NCBI RefSeq assembly: GCF_042453785.1
Contig: NC_091673.1
Location: 13,239,501-13,303,500 of the forward strand
Length of the DNA stretch: 64,000 bases
Direction: 5' to 3'
Source of the DNA: Malus domestica
Lineage: Eukaryota; Streptophyta; Magnoliopsida; Rosales; Rosaceae
This document shows positions 1 through 10,276 of the stretch, one piece after another. Position 1 is the stretch's first letter. The number at the start of each line of letters is the position of its first letter. The position numbers and the translations under genes were made by a program. The notes beneath the pieces are model-generated. The model was not told the origin of the DNA, ran no database searches, and saw only the letters and a list, made by a program, of their open reading frames with translations.

Positions 1-1576
1 TCAAAATAATACCTCCGTTACATTTTCCATCTATTGATCTGTTAAGTGCTGACATAGCTGCCACATTTGTGCCACGTGGTTGCCAAATGTGTGCCACGTG
101 GCAAAACAATAATTTTTTATTTAAAAAAAAAAACCTAAATCTTCTAAAATAAATTATAAAACTAATAAAAAAATAAAAAATAAAAAACCAAAGCCCACTT
201 CGTCTTCCCTCCCTCCTCCTCCCCCCTCCCCCCCCCGCAACCTGCAACCCAGAATAAGAGGAGGAGGAAAAAAAAGAAAAAAAAAATCATCTTCATCTTC
301 CCCATGGCACCCATCGCGCACCCACCCTCTTACCTCCTCTACACACCCCCACCACACCCATCTTCTTCCCCATCTTCATCTTCTCCGCAACCTAGAAAAA
401 AAAAAAAAAACACCCTTTAAGTTCATCTTCCCCCCTGCAACCCAGCCCAGCCCACCCCCTGCAATCATCTTCCTCATCCCCATCCCCAGCCGCATTACTT
501 CTTCTCCCTCCCTTCATCTAAAAGCCTACAAAACCCTAATTTTTCCCCCAAATCGACTGCTCTACTCAGAAGACGACTCCCGCCGCCATGGCCGTTGTCA
601 ATAGATTCGAATGCACTAGCTACTGCGGCTGCAGAGGCTCCAGATCCACCTTGAAATGCCTCTCAAGTAAATATCCGATAAAACCAAAAATCCAATTTCA
701 ATAAAAGAAAATAAATTTTGGATTGTTGTAATTTTCCAAGAAAATTCAAACAAATTTCCAAAATAATTACATAAATTTTCAAAAATCAATAAAAAGAACA
801 AAGGGTTTCTGTAATTTTCCAAAAAGGCAGATCTTTCATACCTTGATTTGGAGAAGACAACGGCTGGGGGGGGCGTTTCTAATGAATTTGTCGTGCCTCA
901 TCGATGCAAGCAAGAAAGTGTGGTTATAGAAAACGAGGGAATGGGCGAGCTGAAAGAGGGTGAGTCATGTTGCCCAGAAACCCAGTGAAGTGTGCCGGGT
1001 CTTCGACATCCTCCTTCTTTTCTTCGACTTCTTCTTCTTCAACTACTTCCTGTGCTGGTTTGATTTGGGGTTTGGGTATGACCTGTTGTTGCTTTTTGGA
1101 GGGTTTGGTGGAGCTGAGCTTTCTCTTTTTCGCCATTATAGGAGGGGGAGCAAGGCGTCGTGGATAAAGGGAATAGGTGGGGCCGTGGGGGTGGGGTGGG
1201 ATGGGGGATTTGGGTTGCAGGGAAGGGGTGGGTTTTTTAGATGGGAGGGGAGGTGAAGAGAGTGGAGGAGGGTGGGGGAATGAGATTCTGGGTTGGAAAA
1301 TGTAAACAGGGTTGCGGGTTCAGCTTTTTTTTTTTTTTTTTAAATTTAGAAGATTAAGGTTTTTAATTTTTATTTGCCACGTGGCAGACATTTGGCAGCC
1401 ACGTGTCATATATGTGGCAGCCACGTCAGCATTTAACAGATCCATGGATGGAAAATCTAACGGTTGTATGAAATTGAAATAAAATAGTACTTGAGGTATG
1501 AAAGTGAAATGTTTTAAAGATGTTGTATAAGATTGCAATAGACCTCAAACCTGAGGGGCTACTATGTAATTTACCC
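1..1576. mobile_element. Mutator-like element (possible Pack-MULE), left end cut by window
   Basis: The first 170 bases and bases 1330-1576 are inverted copies of each other. Both contain a run of CCACGTGG/TGCCACGTGGCA motifs, a 'GATCTGTTAA-TGCTGAC' segment and an AAATCTTCTAAA/TTTAGAAGATT segment. The right terminus reads, in reverse complement, GGGTAAATTACATAGTAG, close to the terminus of the better delimited element at 30396-31780. Long inverted repeats around a GC-rich, gene-like centre fit a Mutator-like element carrying host sequence. The left terminus lies outside the window, so the 9-bp target duplication cannot be tested. The outer edge near 1576 is set by homology of the terminus only. 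Confidence 0.6.
580..1136 (-). pseudogene. Gene-like fragment inside the Mutator-like element
   Basis: On the minus strand an ATG at 1136 opens a 70-residue frame beginning MAKKRKLSSTKPSKKQQQ, followed by an acidic Glu/Asp-rich stretch. This composition is typical of the N-terminus of a nuclear protein. It is bounded by the inverted repeats of the transposon. A possible donor (AAG/GTATGA) lies near 838-846 and a possible acceptor near 665, followed by a short frame to about 620. I could not identify the parent gene. A captured, non-functional host fragment is the simplest reading; a transcribed chimeric gene is the alternative. Confidence 0.35.
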
Positions 1577-1825
1577 AACATTTAATGAACTCTATTGAGG
1601 CTTGTACCAGACTGTCAGAGTTCCCAAAGGACCTTTCGAGCCGTTTCCGGTTTTTGGTAAGAGGTTGGGATCCAACATATCCCTTAATGGAACCCGCGCT
1701 TATTCCCTCGTAATTAAGAGAGACCGCATCGTATACAAAATTCTCTTCCAAAACACAGTGCCTAAAAAGGCTTTAACCCTTCAAGTACATAATTGAAGCA
1801 TGTAACGCACTGTGTCGGACTCTTA

Positions 1826-2141
1826 GGTATCGTTTGGTATGCAGACGGGACAGGATAGAACGGAATGGGACTGGACGAGACGAGACAGGACGAGACGGAA
1901 CAGACAGGGAGCAAAGATGCCATCAGATGGAAACAAGGAGAAAGAAGAAGGTGACAAATAGGTTATAATTTTGTGTTACACGAATGTGGAATGAGTCATT
2001 CCAGGGGGTGAGGCGGAACGAAAATTCACCCAAAATTCGTCCAGTGGAACAACGCGTTCCACCCATTTTAGGCGCACCAAACGTGGGACATAACACCTCG
2101 TCCCATTCCATTTCGTCATGTCCCACATACCAAACGGTACC
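1826..2141 (+). mobile_element. Tourist-like MITE (PIF/Harbinger), copy 1
   Basis: The element starts GGTATCGTTTGGTATG and ends CATACCAAACGGTACC, a near-perfect terminal inverted repeat. It is flanked by the trinucleotide TTA on both sides (1823-1825 and 2142-2144). A TTA duplication with GG...TTTGG termini is the hallmark of PIF/Harbinger MITEs. Its 316 bp include a run of GACGAGAC/GGAACGGAAT-like repeats and no coding region. An inverted relative with the same TTA flanks is at 46091-46366, and a right-end fragment lies at 4482-4558. The short frames in this stretch are not genes. Confidence 0.85.
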
Positions 2142-2149
2142 TTACGTCA

Positions 2150-2871
2150 TATTATGTTAGGTGGTGGACTAGACCTGGCAGTTTTTTACACGACACGGTG
2201 ACATGACACGAAAACGACACGAAAATAACAGGTTTCGGGTCAACACGATAACTTATCGGGTCACTATCGGGTGACCCGTTAAGAACCCGTTAATAACGGG
2301 TTCTTAACAGGTATACACGCGGGTAACACGTGGGTAACCCGTTTCGACCCGTTAAGAAAAAAATTATTTTAATAATTTTAAAGTTTAATTACTAAAAGAT
2401 TTATTATAAAATACAATAGTCATATTAATATATACAATATATTCTATATTAAATATATAGTTTTGTATTATTGTTCTATATAAATTATAAAAAAATAAAA
2501 AAAAGTTTTAGTCATTATTTATTTTTATTACGAGAGTTCCTTATTATCATTACTAGGATAAATTTTACATAACATATTCTTGTCCAAAATTAAAATATAC
2601 TAGTATAGTATTTGTATATGCAAGAACTAAGAAGACATACATACAAGTATGAAAAATGTGAAAGAATATATAAACACTCGTGATTTATCATTATTCCTTC
2701 ACGAATAGATAATTGTTACACTTATATTATCGTTTAGATTTTTAAAATCCTTCAAACCCTCATGAATAATGTTTTTTATTTGAGGGCAAAATTAATAAAA
2801 TTAATAATAATTATTGTAGAAGTGTAAAAAATGTAAAAAATTATATATACAATCACTCATATATAAAAAAT
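2150..2871. repeat. AT-rich repeat with (GGGTTAACGGGT)-like terminal region
   Basis: The first 200 bases are dense in CACGACACG, GGGTTC and CCCGTTAA motifs, including inverted pairs around 2265-2310 (for example AAGAACCCGTTAATAACGGG). They then grade into more than 400 bases of very AT-rich sequence without coding content. A related block in the opposite orientation (GACACGATTCG, GACGGGTTAACGGGTCAAG) occurs at about 30195-30290. It looks like the end of a common DNA transposon, but no second terminus or target duplication could be set. Confidence 0.45.
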
Positions 2872-4481
2872 GTAAATACTTTAAATTAAAGATCAAATTT
2901 ATTCATTACATTCTTATAGGGTCAAGGAGTGTATATGTACAAAATCATCAAAATCGGAGCTAAAATAACCGTTAAATTGTGATTTTTCGTTTATAACCGT
3001 CGAAAACTTTTGTTCCGTTACGTAATCTCTGAATGTTTGTTTTTTACAATTTTTTACGTTTGCAATCTCGGAATGTGTACAAATAAGTTTGACAGTTGGA
3101 TCGTTGAAAAAAGTTTCGTAGAATGCATACTGCATCAAAACGATAGATTAAACAAACACTTAGAGTTAATATTATACTTCTATTAAGTATAAAATAAGTT
3201 TTTGTGGTATCCACTAGTGTAAATACTTTAAATTAAAGATCAAATTTATTTATTACATTCTTATAGGGTCGAGGAGTGTATCTGTAAAGAATCATCAAAA
3301 TCGGAGCTAAAATAACCGTTAAATTGTGATTTTTCGTTTATAACCGTTGATAACTTTTGTTCCGTTACATAATCTCTGAATGTTTGTTTTTTACGATTTT
3401 TTATGTATGCAATCTTGGAATGCGTACAAATAAGTTTGACGGTTAGATCGTTAAAAAACGTTTTGTAGAATGCATATTGCGTCAAAATAGTAGATTAAAC
3501 AAACACTTAAAGTTAATATTATACTTCTATTAAGTATAAAAAAAGATTTTGTGGTATCCACTAGTGTAAATACTTTAAATTAAAGATCAAATTAATTCAT
3601 TACATTCTTATAGGGTCGAGGAGTGTATCTGTAAAAAATCATCAAAATCGGAGCTAAAATAACCGTTAAATTGTGATTTTTCGTTTATAATTGTCGAAAA
3701 CTTTTGTTCCGTTACGTAATATCTGAATGTTTGTTTTTTACAATTTTTTACGTATGCGATCTCATAATGTGTACAAATAAGTTTGACAATTGGATCGTTG
3801 AAAAAAGTTTCGTAAAATGCATATTGCGTCAAAACAGTAGATTAAACAAACACTTAGAGTTAATATTATACTTCTATCAAGTATAAAATAAGTTTTTGTG
3901 GTATCCACTAGTGTAAATACTTTAAATTAAAGATCAAATTTATTCATTACATTCTTATAGGGTCGAGGAGTGTATCTGTAAAAAATCATCAAAATCGGAG
4001 CTAAAATAACCGTTAAATTGTGATTTTTCATTTATAACCGTCGAATACTTTTGTTCCGTCACGTAATCTCTGAATCTTTATTTTTTATGATTTTTTACGT
4101 ATGTAATCTCGGAATGTGTACAAATAATTTTGACGGTTGGATTGTTGAAAAAAGTTTCGTAGAATGCATTGTGCATCAAAACGGTAGATTAAACAAACAC
4201 TTAAGAGTTAATATTATACTTCTATTAAGTATAAAATAAGTTTTTGTGGTATCCACTAGTGTAAATACTTTAAATTAAAGATCAAATTTATTCATTACAT
4301 TCATATAGGGTCGAGGAGTGTATCTGTAAAAAATCATCAAAATCGGAGCTAAAATAACCGTTAAATTGTGATTTTTTGTTTATAACCGTTGATAACTTTT
4401 GTTCCGTTACGTAATCTCTGAATGTTTGTTTTTTACGATTTTTTACGTATGAAATCTTGGAATGTGTACAAATAAGTTTAA
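2872..4481. repeat. Tandem array, 347-bp unit, about 4.6 copies
   Basis: A unit containing TCATCAAAATCGGAGCTAAA and GTGATTTTTCGTTTATAACC repeats at 2872, about 3220, 3567, 3914 and 4261, a period of 347 bp. The last copy is cut at about 4481 where a MITE fragment begins. Copies differ by scattered substitutions only. Each carries a 74-residue frame on the minus strand at the same phase, which is a by-product of the repetition: the frame is not preserved in copy 4. This is a short satellite-like array. Arrays of this size also occur inside Helitrons, but no Helitron end was recognised. Confidence 0.9.
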
Positions 4482-4558
4482 CGCACCAAACGTGGGACAT
4501 AACACCTCGTCCCATTCCATTTCGTCCTATCCCACGTACCAAACGGTACCTTACGTCA
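4482..4558 (+). repeat. 77-bp direct repeat of the MITE right end and its flank
   Basis: Positions 2073-2149 and 4482-4558 match at all but about three bases. The repeated segment covers the last 69 bases of the Tourist-like MITE plus its flank TTACGTCA. Identity stops at CGTCA in both copies. The 2.3-kb block with the 347-bp array therefore sits between direct repeats of one MITE end, as after a local duplication or a repair event with template switching. Confidence 0.8.
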
Positions 4559-4599
4559 CCAGTCTAGCCCAAAGTCCAAAATTAGTCCCAATCCTTATG

Positions 4600-4800
4600 C
4601 CTTCCTAAATGGGCTAAAAAGCTGACAATCCAGTAACGGGTCCAGAACAGAACCCGCCCAACGGTGCCATATGACCGTTGCATATAATTATTTGGGCCAA
4701 TTGGGTTCATCTGATAGGCCCAGTTTTATAGTTATCACTGTCGCACTCCTCATTCCTATAAAAGCTATAACCCCTTTAGATTTTAGAAAACCCTAACAAA
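4600..4800 (+). promoter_or_regulatory. RPS21 promoter: TATA box, telo-box, GGGCC motifs
   Basis: A TATAAAAG box lies at 4757-4764. An AAACCCTAA telo-box lies at 4788-4796, where transcription should start. Upstream are three GGGCY-type elements (AATGGGCTAA near 4608, TTGGGCCAA near 4690, AGGCCCAG near 4715). Telo-box plus site II/GGCCCA motifs are the standard signature of plant ribosomal protein promoters in dividing cells, which agrees with the gene downstream. Confidence 0.75.
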
Positions 4801-4979
4801 CGCAGAGCTTCTCACTTCCAGCAGCTGCCGCCACCACTCCGACTTCCCCAAAGGTATAGATTTCTTCTCTCCTACTTCCATTCCGAGTCTTCAAAATCCT
4901 CGCCGATTCGATAAAATTCTCAAATCCGTTTCTGTGTTTGCTGGATTTTGTTTCTAGGGTTATAATCTCGACCGCCAAG

Positions 4980-5911
4980 ATGCAAAACGAGGAGGGAATC
5001 ATCACCGAGCTCTACATCCCGAGGAAATGGTACCCATTCGAATCTAATCGGCGATTTATTTTTTTGTGCGATTGTTTTGTTTTTGGGATTGGGATTTTAG
5101 GGTTAAATTTTGTGGTGTTTGTTTGGATGCAGCTCGGCGACGAACAGGCTGATCACCTCCAAGGACCACGCGTCTGTTCAGATTAACATTGGGCATTTGG
5201 ATGAGCATGGCATCTACACTGGCCAGTGCTCCACCTTTGCTCTCTGCGGCTACGTCCGTGCTCAGGTTTTGCCGTCTTTCCCTCGTTGTACTGTGTTACT
5301 GTGTTAATATTTGTGCTTTTATTGGGCATTTGTGAATGTATTGGTTGTTAAGAATGTGTAGAACGGTTGCGGAAATTGATTATATTTGTGTGTTTTCCGT
5401 TGGGTTAGTCTCATCTGGTTCTGTCGTTGGCTCGTAAGACTGCATTCTTTAGCTATATTACAAAGTACATGAATTCAGAGGCTGGATTTGAACCCCACAA
5501 CGGGGAAAATAACATACAAGTCCCACATCGAATAACTCTTGCTGCGGTTGTAAATCCTAAACTGTGCCGAAACCATCACTTTTTATTCAGCCATCATTTT
5601 TTATCATATCGGGACACAAGTGCTACTACAGTTTTGGAAATTGTTCGATTACTGATAAATTTTAAACAAAATCATATTGACGCCTACAGTCAAACTCAAA
5701 AATATTGGGTTACTAATGGTTTTTTATTAGGTTTTCAGTTGTTCTCCAATGATAATTAGCATCCTCTTATAATTTCGGATCGGTCATTTGCAATATTGGC
5801 ATTCCATCTGTTGTGCTCTGATTTCTTGTGCTTTCTTTTGTTTTGTAGGGAGAGGCCGACAGTGGTTTGGACCGTCTCTGGCAGAAGAAGAAAACCGAAG
5901 TTAAACAGTAG
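4980..5911 (+). CDS. RPS21: 40S ribosomal protein S21 (eS21)
   Basis: Three coding exons, 4980-5029, 5133-5265 and 5849-5911, join in frame to an 81-residue protein. It starts [20 protein letters not shown], continues with [11 protein letters not shown] and [20 protein letters not shown], and ends [11 protein letters not shown]. Length and sequence match plant eS21, a small-subunit protein needed for late 18S rRNA maturation and for the cytosolic 40S particle. The first intron splits a Cys codon; the second lies between codons. A further intron in the 5' leader (about 4854-4957, AAG/GTATAG to TTTCTAG) is likely. The start is the first ATG after that leader and is required by the conserved N-terminus. 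Intron 2 (583 bp) holds a 110-residue frame at 5427 that reads through repeat-like DNA and is not a gene. Confidence 0.95.
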
Positions 5912-7751
5912 AAAGAGATGATTCTTCTTCAGTTCATGGGGATGAGTTGTTTAATTTCTGAACTAAATTATGTGATGTCTTATTCCATTAGTACTGAATG
6001 TTGCAAGTAGTTCCCAACCTTTTGGTGTTCTTGAAATGGGCTGTTCTTTTGACGATTAGGTAGTGAAACTTCTACCCATTGAGTATCTTAATTATATTTC
6101 TGGTTTCGTAAAATTATTTCCACTGATGATATGCATGATTATTCTTATGATCTATGTCAAAAATTGTCCACGGATGATTATTCTTTTGAGCATCGACATA
6201 GATAATGTTCTGTGGGTATTGCCTTCTCTAGCAAGTAACACAAGTTTAGATCCCCCTCACTTATGAATTGTCGTTAACTTGTCAATACTCATGTGAATTG
6301 TCAATGCGTAGAATAATACGCAATGTTTTATCATTAATTACGGAACATTTCCTCTCTGGATTCTGTTTCGCTCAACCCTTTCGATTTGTGGCGGTTGAGC
6401 AAGTGCAGAAGCTCGAGGCCTTTCTGCCTCAAATCGACCCCATAATGCACCAAGACCGTGCTGTACACGTAGGTTGCTTCTATGAAGTGGTCGCACATCC
6501 CTTTGCCGATGTTGACCTCCTCCAATATTTGATTGTCCTGAGCGCTTTTGTTGAAATTCTTGCAACTTAACTTGGCCGAGTAAACATCATCGAAAGAGCG
6601 CACAGCAACCTTCGCGAGTCTTCGACAAAAAGCTCGTTCGGAAGAGACTATGGATGATGAGGCGTTTCATCGACAAAAAGCTCGTTCGGAAGAGACTGTA
6701 TGGACGATGAGGCGTTTGCTTTCTTCATTGATATTGTGAGAGGCCATTGACGATGCCTGAACAAAAGCCTTCTAGGTATTGAACCAAAAAAAAAGCTTCT
6801 CTACGTTTTGTATCTTACTTTTGCCAAGCTTAAAAATACATTAAGATTAAAAATAAGAAGAAATATATATATAGATAATCTGAGGAAAACATCAACAAAA
6901 ACCCTAGTGAAAAGTACCTGAAGAGCAGAAGCGGAAGCCTCAAGAACTTGGGAAGGACAAAACTAGCATACTTCATAAATAATACAATTTTTTTTTAAAT
7001 AGATATATGCTAGCATCAGTTGCAAACGAGACACACTTCTGTTAGAAATTTTAGACCATGAAAAACTCAAACCATCAACCATAGAAAAATGCTTCAAGCA
7101 AATAGCTAGAATATAACCTTTTTGGTAGTGCTGCAGGCCCTCGTGTGATGTGGCATAAAATTGTAAACCTGGTGGTCACAAATCTTTACCGGAAAACGGT
7201 GCCAAGGTTGGACAAGTGCGACAAATTAGAAAAATTCTTCCCTTCCGACTGCTCGTATACGGCAATACACTCACAATCTGAAGGGTGTTGCTCTGAATCG
7301 ACAATAGAATTAAAAAAAATTCTCAACCAATAAGGATGAAAAGGAAGATGGTACGTAAATTTTTCTAATGATGTTATTAGTTAAAAATCAAATCTAGCAA
7401 TTAAAATACGTAGCGATATGAGTAATGTTTTATTGACAGTTACCATACAATCTTTTGTTATTATAGCACGTGCGAATTAAATAACAGGACCTAGTAAACT
7501 TCTCATTAACACGGTAATTTCTTCATGGGAATAGATTGCGTTACGTACACGTAACTAAAAGGTCAAAGTTTCAAAAAAGGTGAAAATTTCAAAATTCGAC
7601 AGCTAAATAATAATTAAAAAATTAGAAAAATCAAACGTGGCATTGTATTTTAGGCCGTGGTGGACTACTAGAGGCGCCAGCGCCACGCAACGGCTTACGA
7701 GTTCCGAACGCCGCGGCGACTCAGTTTTCAAATCGGCATTCGCCGGCAGCC
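5912..7751. other. Intergenic region with an orphan coding-like stretch
   Basis: The 3' end of RPS21 is followed by AT-rich DNA. On the minus strand 6603-6334 encodes an 89-residue stretch (containing NIGKGMCDHFIEATYVYSTV and GVDLRQKGLELLHLLNRHK) that looks protein-like in composition. It has no recognisable start context or partner exons and may be a decayed exon. I could not name a family. A 48-bp tandem duplication follows at 6622-6718. The rest, up to the AlaX gene, shows nothing I can support. Confidence 0.4.
6622..6718. repeat. 48-bp tandem duplication
   Basis: The segment TCGACAAAAAGCTCGTTCGG...GATGAGGCGTTT occurs at 6622-6669 and again at 6670-6718 with only a few changes. It lies next to the orphan protein-like stretch and carries no clear function. 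Confidence 0.8.
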
Positions 7752-10276
7752 ATGGATTCGAGCAGCTCGGGCTCCACGAAGCTTGATTACTTCGACGACA
7801 CGTGGAAGCTCCAATCCACCGCCACATTGCTATCCGTATCTAAAGTCAGTTGCTTTTCACTTCACACTCTTCATTCCTTTCCTTTCTATTCTGTTTGTTT
7901 CCCGAGAAAATACTGCCAGAAAATTAATGCAATCCCTAATTGGATTTTACCGTGTGCTTTGTTGTTTGAAAGGGGGAAGATGGACGAACCGCCTTGGTAT
8001 TGGACCGGACGATCTTCTATCCCCAAGGTGGCGGGCAACCTGCCGACACCGGCTTCATCGCCGCTTCCGATTCCGGGGTCAAATTCGTAGTAGAAGATGT
8101 GCGGTCCCGAGACGGCATAGTAAGTAATCAAATTGTTGATATGGTCTCTCTCTCTATAATTTTCAAATGTTTGATTAGAAAATAAAAAATTAATGTCTTT
8201 GATTGGTGTTTCACTTAATTTTGATTAGGTTTACCACTACGGTTTCATTGAAAATTCCTGTGAGGAATCGGAGTCGAAATTCGAGAAAGGGAAAGAGGTG
8301 CTGTTGTGTGTGGATGAGTCTAGGCGCAGGCTTAATGCTAGGTACGCATATACTCGAAGAAATCGGATCATTTGATTGTTTATATTTATAATTAAGTTGC
8401 TCAACTTGTTCTTTGATTGAGCATTTATTGTCTAACCAAAACCAAGTTCGATTTCGGCCAAAAAACTCCGAAGATGGTTTGCTTACATGCTGTTTCGTGT
8501 TCTATATTTTGAATGTTGTGGAATTGTTTATGTGCAGGCTTCACTCAGCTGGGCATTTGCTGGATACATGTATGAGAAATATGGGATTGGGTGATTTAGA
8601 GCCAACCAAAGGCTACCATTTCCCTCAGGGGTATGATTTATTTCTGCTTTATTGCTCCCTCAGGGGTATGCTTTATTTCTGCTTTATTGCTTTAAGCCTA
8701 GATTACAAAGTGTAGGTATGTTTCTTGTTGCAAAATCTTCTGTTAATATCAGGGACCTAAACGATTAGTCGGCAAGAATCTTGTTTCTAATTCTTTCCTC
8801 AATCCTCGTTTCTTGGCATTTGAGTTTCTTTGTTATGCAATTTATATTGAAAAATTTCGTAGTTATCTTAAAATAAACAAAATAGAAAAGACACGATCAC
8901 TCTCAATTTAGATATGTTTAAATGTGAGCTGCCAGGATTTTTTTCAACGTAACAGCACAATGATCCTTCCTTTTGAGTGTAGTAACCACTCACTTGTACT
9001 TCAATTTTCCACGAGTCAATCTATCTGTGGAAAACAGCACAATGATCGGTCTTCGTGGGCTTTAAAGTGAAAACTTTTCACCATCCCATGAATGAACACT
9101 AGGAACTTTTATGTTGTTGACGCGTGAATTCGGATCGACATATGTAGATGGCCTAATAACAGTCACATGTAAACACGATGATTTGAGTGTAGCCGAGAGC
9201 ACCCCCACCCATTTGGCTTGGGCAGCAGCTGCCTTATGTAGGCCTCCAAACCTTCTCCATAAAGTCTCCTGTATGTTATGTGGTTCTAGTGGAAAGGGTT
9301 ATGGGGCCCAATATAAGCCACCAAATAAATACGCTACTTAGAGCCAATTAGGTCAATAGTGTTCCTTTGGATTGAGGATCCAGTGGAGTTGTCTCGATAT
9401 ATCGGATAAGCTTTTACCCCAAAACAGATAAACCGTACAAAAAAACCAGCACTGGCATAAGTGATGAGTAAATGACACATGCTTCACCAATTCTTCTCAA
9501 ATTTAAATTAGTTCATTGCTAGCCTCAGTATTCTGAGATGTGAACAGTTTTTTATCTTTGAGACACGATGTTGTTGTTTGCATATCCTTCTGAATTAGCA
9601 CTTGTAAATTCATAATATTTCCAGGCCATATGTGGAATATAAAGGCACAGTTCCACAAAAAGATACAGAAAGTAAGCGAAAGGAGTTGGAGGTAGAAGCT
9701 AATGTGTTAATATCGAGAGGAGGAAAAGTGAGTTGCAATATTTAGGATTTATCTAAAGTTGCATGCTTGGTATGGAATATTAGATCTAATCCGTTTCCAT
9801 ATTTTTGTAAGGTTTCTGCTGCCTTGTTACCATATGAAGAAGCGTGTAAGCTGTGTGGTGATTGCCTTCCCGATTATATTGCAAAGGTTATTCCTTACAC
9901 TAGACCTGTTTTCAATACATGCTCATATTGGACCCTTCAAACTTCAGTGCTGAAAATCGTCGAGTGCTAACTTTAACTGCATTTACTTTTTTGCATCTCT
10001 GATCTCTTGCAGGACAGCACTCCTCGCATTGTGAAGCTAGGGGACAGCCTTGGCTGCCCATGTGGCGGTACCCATGTTTCTGATATATCAGAGATCAAGA
10101 GCATTACGGTAAGATCCATTTGCTTCAATGTTCTTATGAACTGATTGATGTCCCAATTTTTTTGCAAAATTAGTAGGATGAAGTGAGTGCTTCAAGAAAG
10201 TCTTTTACTGCTTGTTCAGGTTACTCAAGTACGGACAAAGAAAGGATCGACAAAGGTCTTTTACAATATCGGGTGA
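7752..10276 (+). CDS. AlaX-type alanyl-tRNA trans-editing protein
   Basis: Eight exons (7752-7844, 7973-8119, 8229-8341, 8538-8630, 9625-9727, 9812-9886, 10013-10108, 10220-10276) give a 258-residue protein. Every junction is GT-AG and phases are consistent. Family knowledge: AlaX proteins hydrolyse Ser (or Gly) mischarged on tRNA-Ala, using a zinc site like the AlaRS editing domain. Seen here are the zinc motifs HSAGH (H120, H124) and CGGTH (C225, H229), and the glycine-rich GGGQPADTG (residues 50-58), which is typical of the AlaX-M type with its extra N-terminal domain. The size fits AlaX-M (about 240). The protein ends KVFYNIG with no AlaRS catalytic or C-Ala domains, so it is a free-standing editing protein. 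There is no clear transit peptide, so a cytosolic location is inferred. A 35-bp duplication at the exon 4 donor (8621-8690) could affect splicing. Confidence 0.9.
8621..8690 (+). repeat. 35-bp tandem duplication across the exon 4 splice donor
   Basis: TCCCTCAGGGGTATG plus the following 20 bases is present at 8621-8655 and repeated at 8656-8690 with one change. The first copy contains the last coding bases of AlaX exon 4 and its GT donor (8631). The second copy supplies an equivalent donor 35 bp downstream. Use of the second donor would insert 35 nt and shift the frame. Confidence 0.85.

Noticed and set aside
2914-4542. A row of 74-84-residue frames with nearly the same sequence on the minus strand (a possible multigene family)
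   Set aside because: They repeat at the exact 347-bp period of the tandem array, differ by random substitutions, and the frame is lost in one unit. They are translations of a satellite.
5427-5759. A 110-residue gene in RPS21 intron 2
   Set aside because: The frame lies wholly inside a well-supported intron, has no family features and contains repeat-like GAACCCCACAACGGGG and CCCACATCG motifs.
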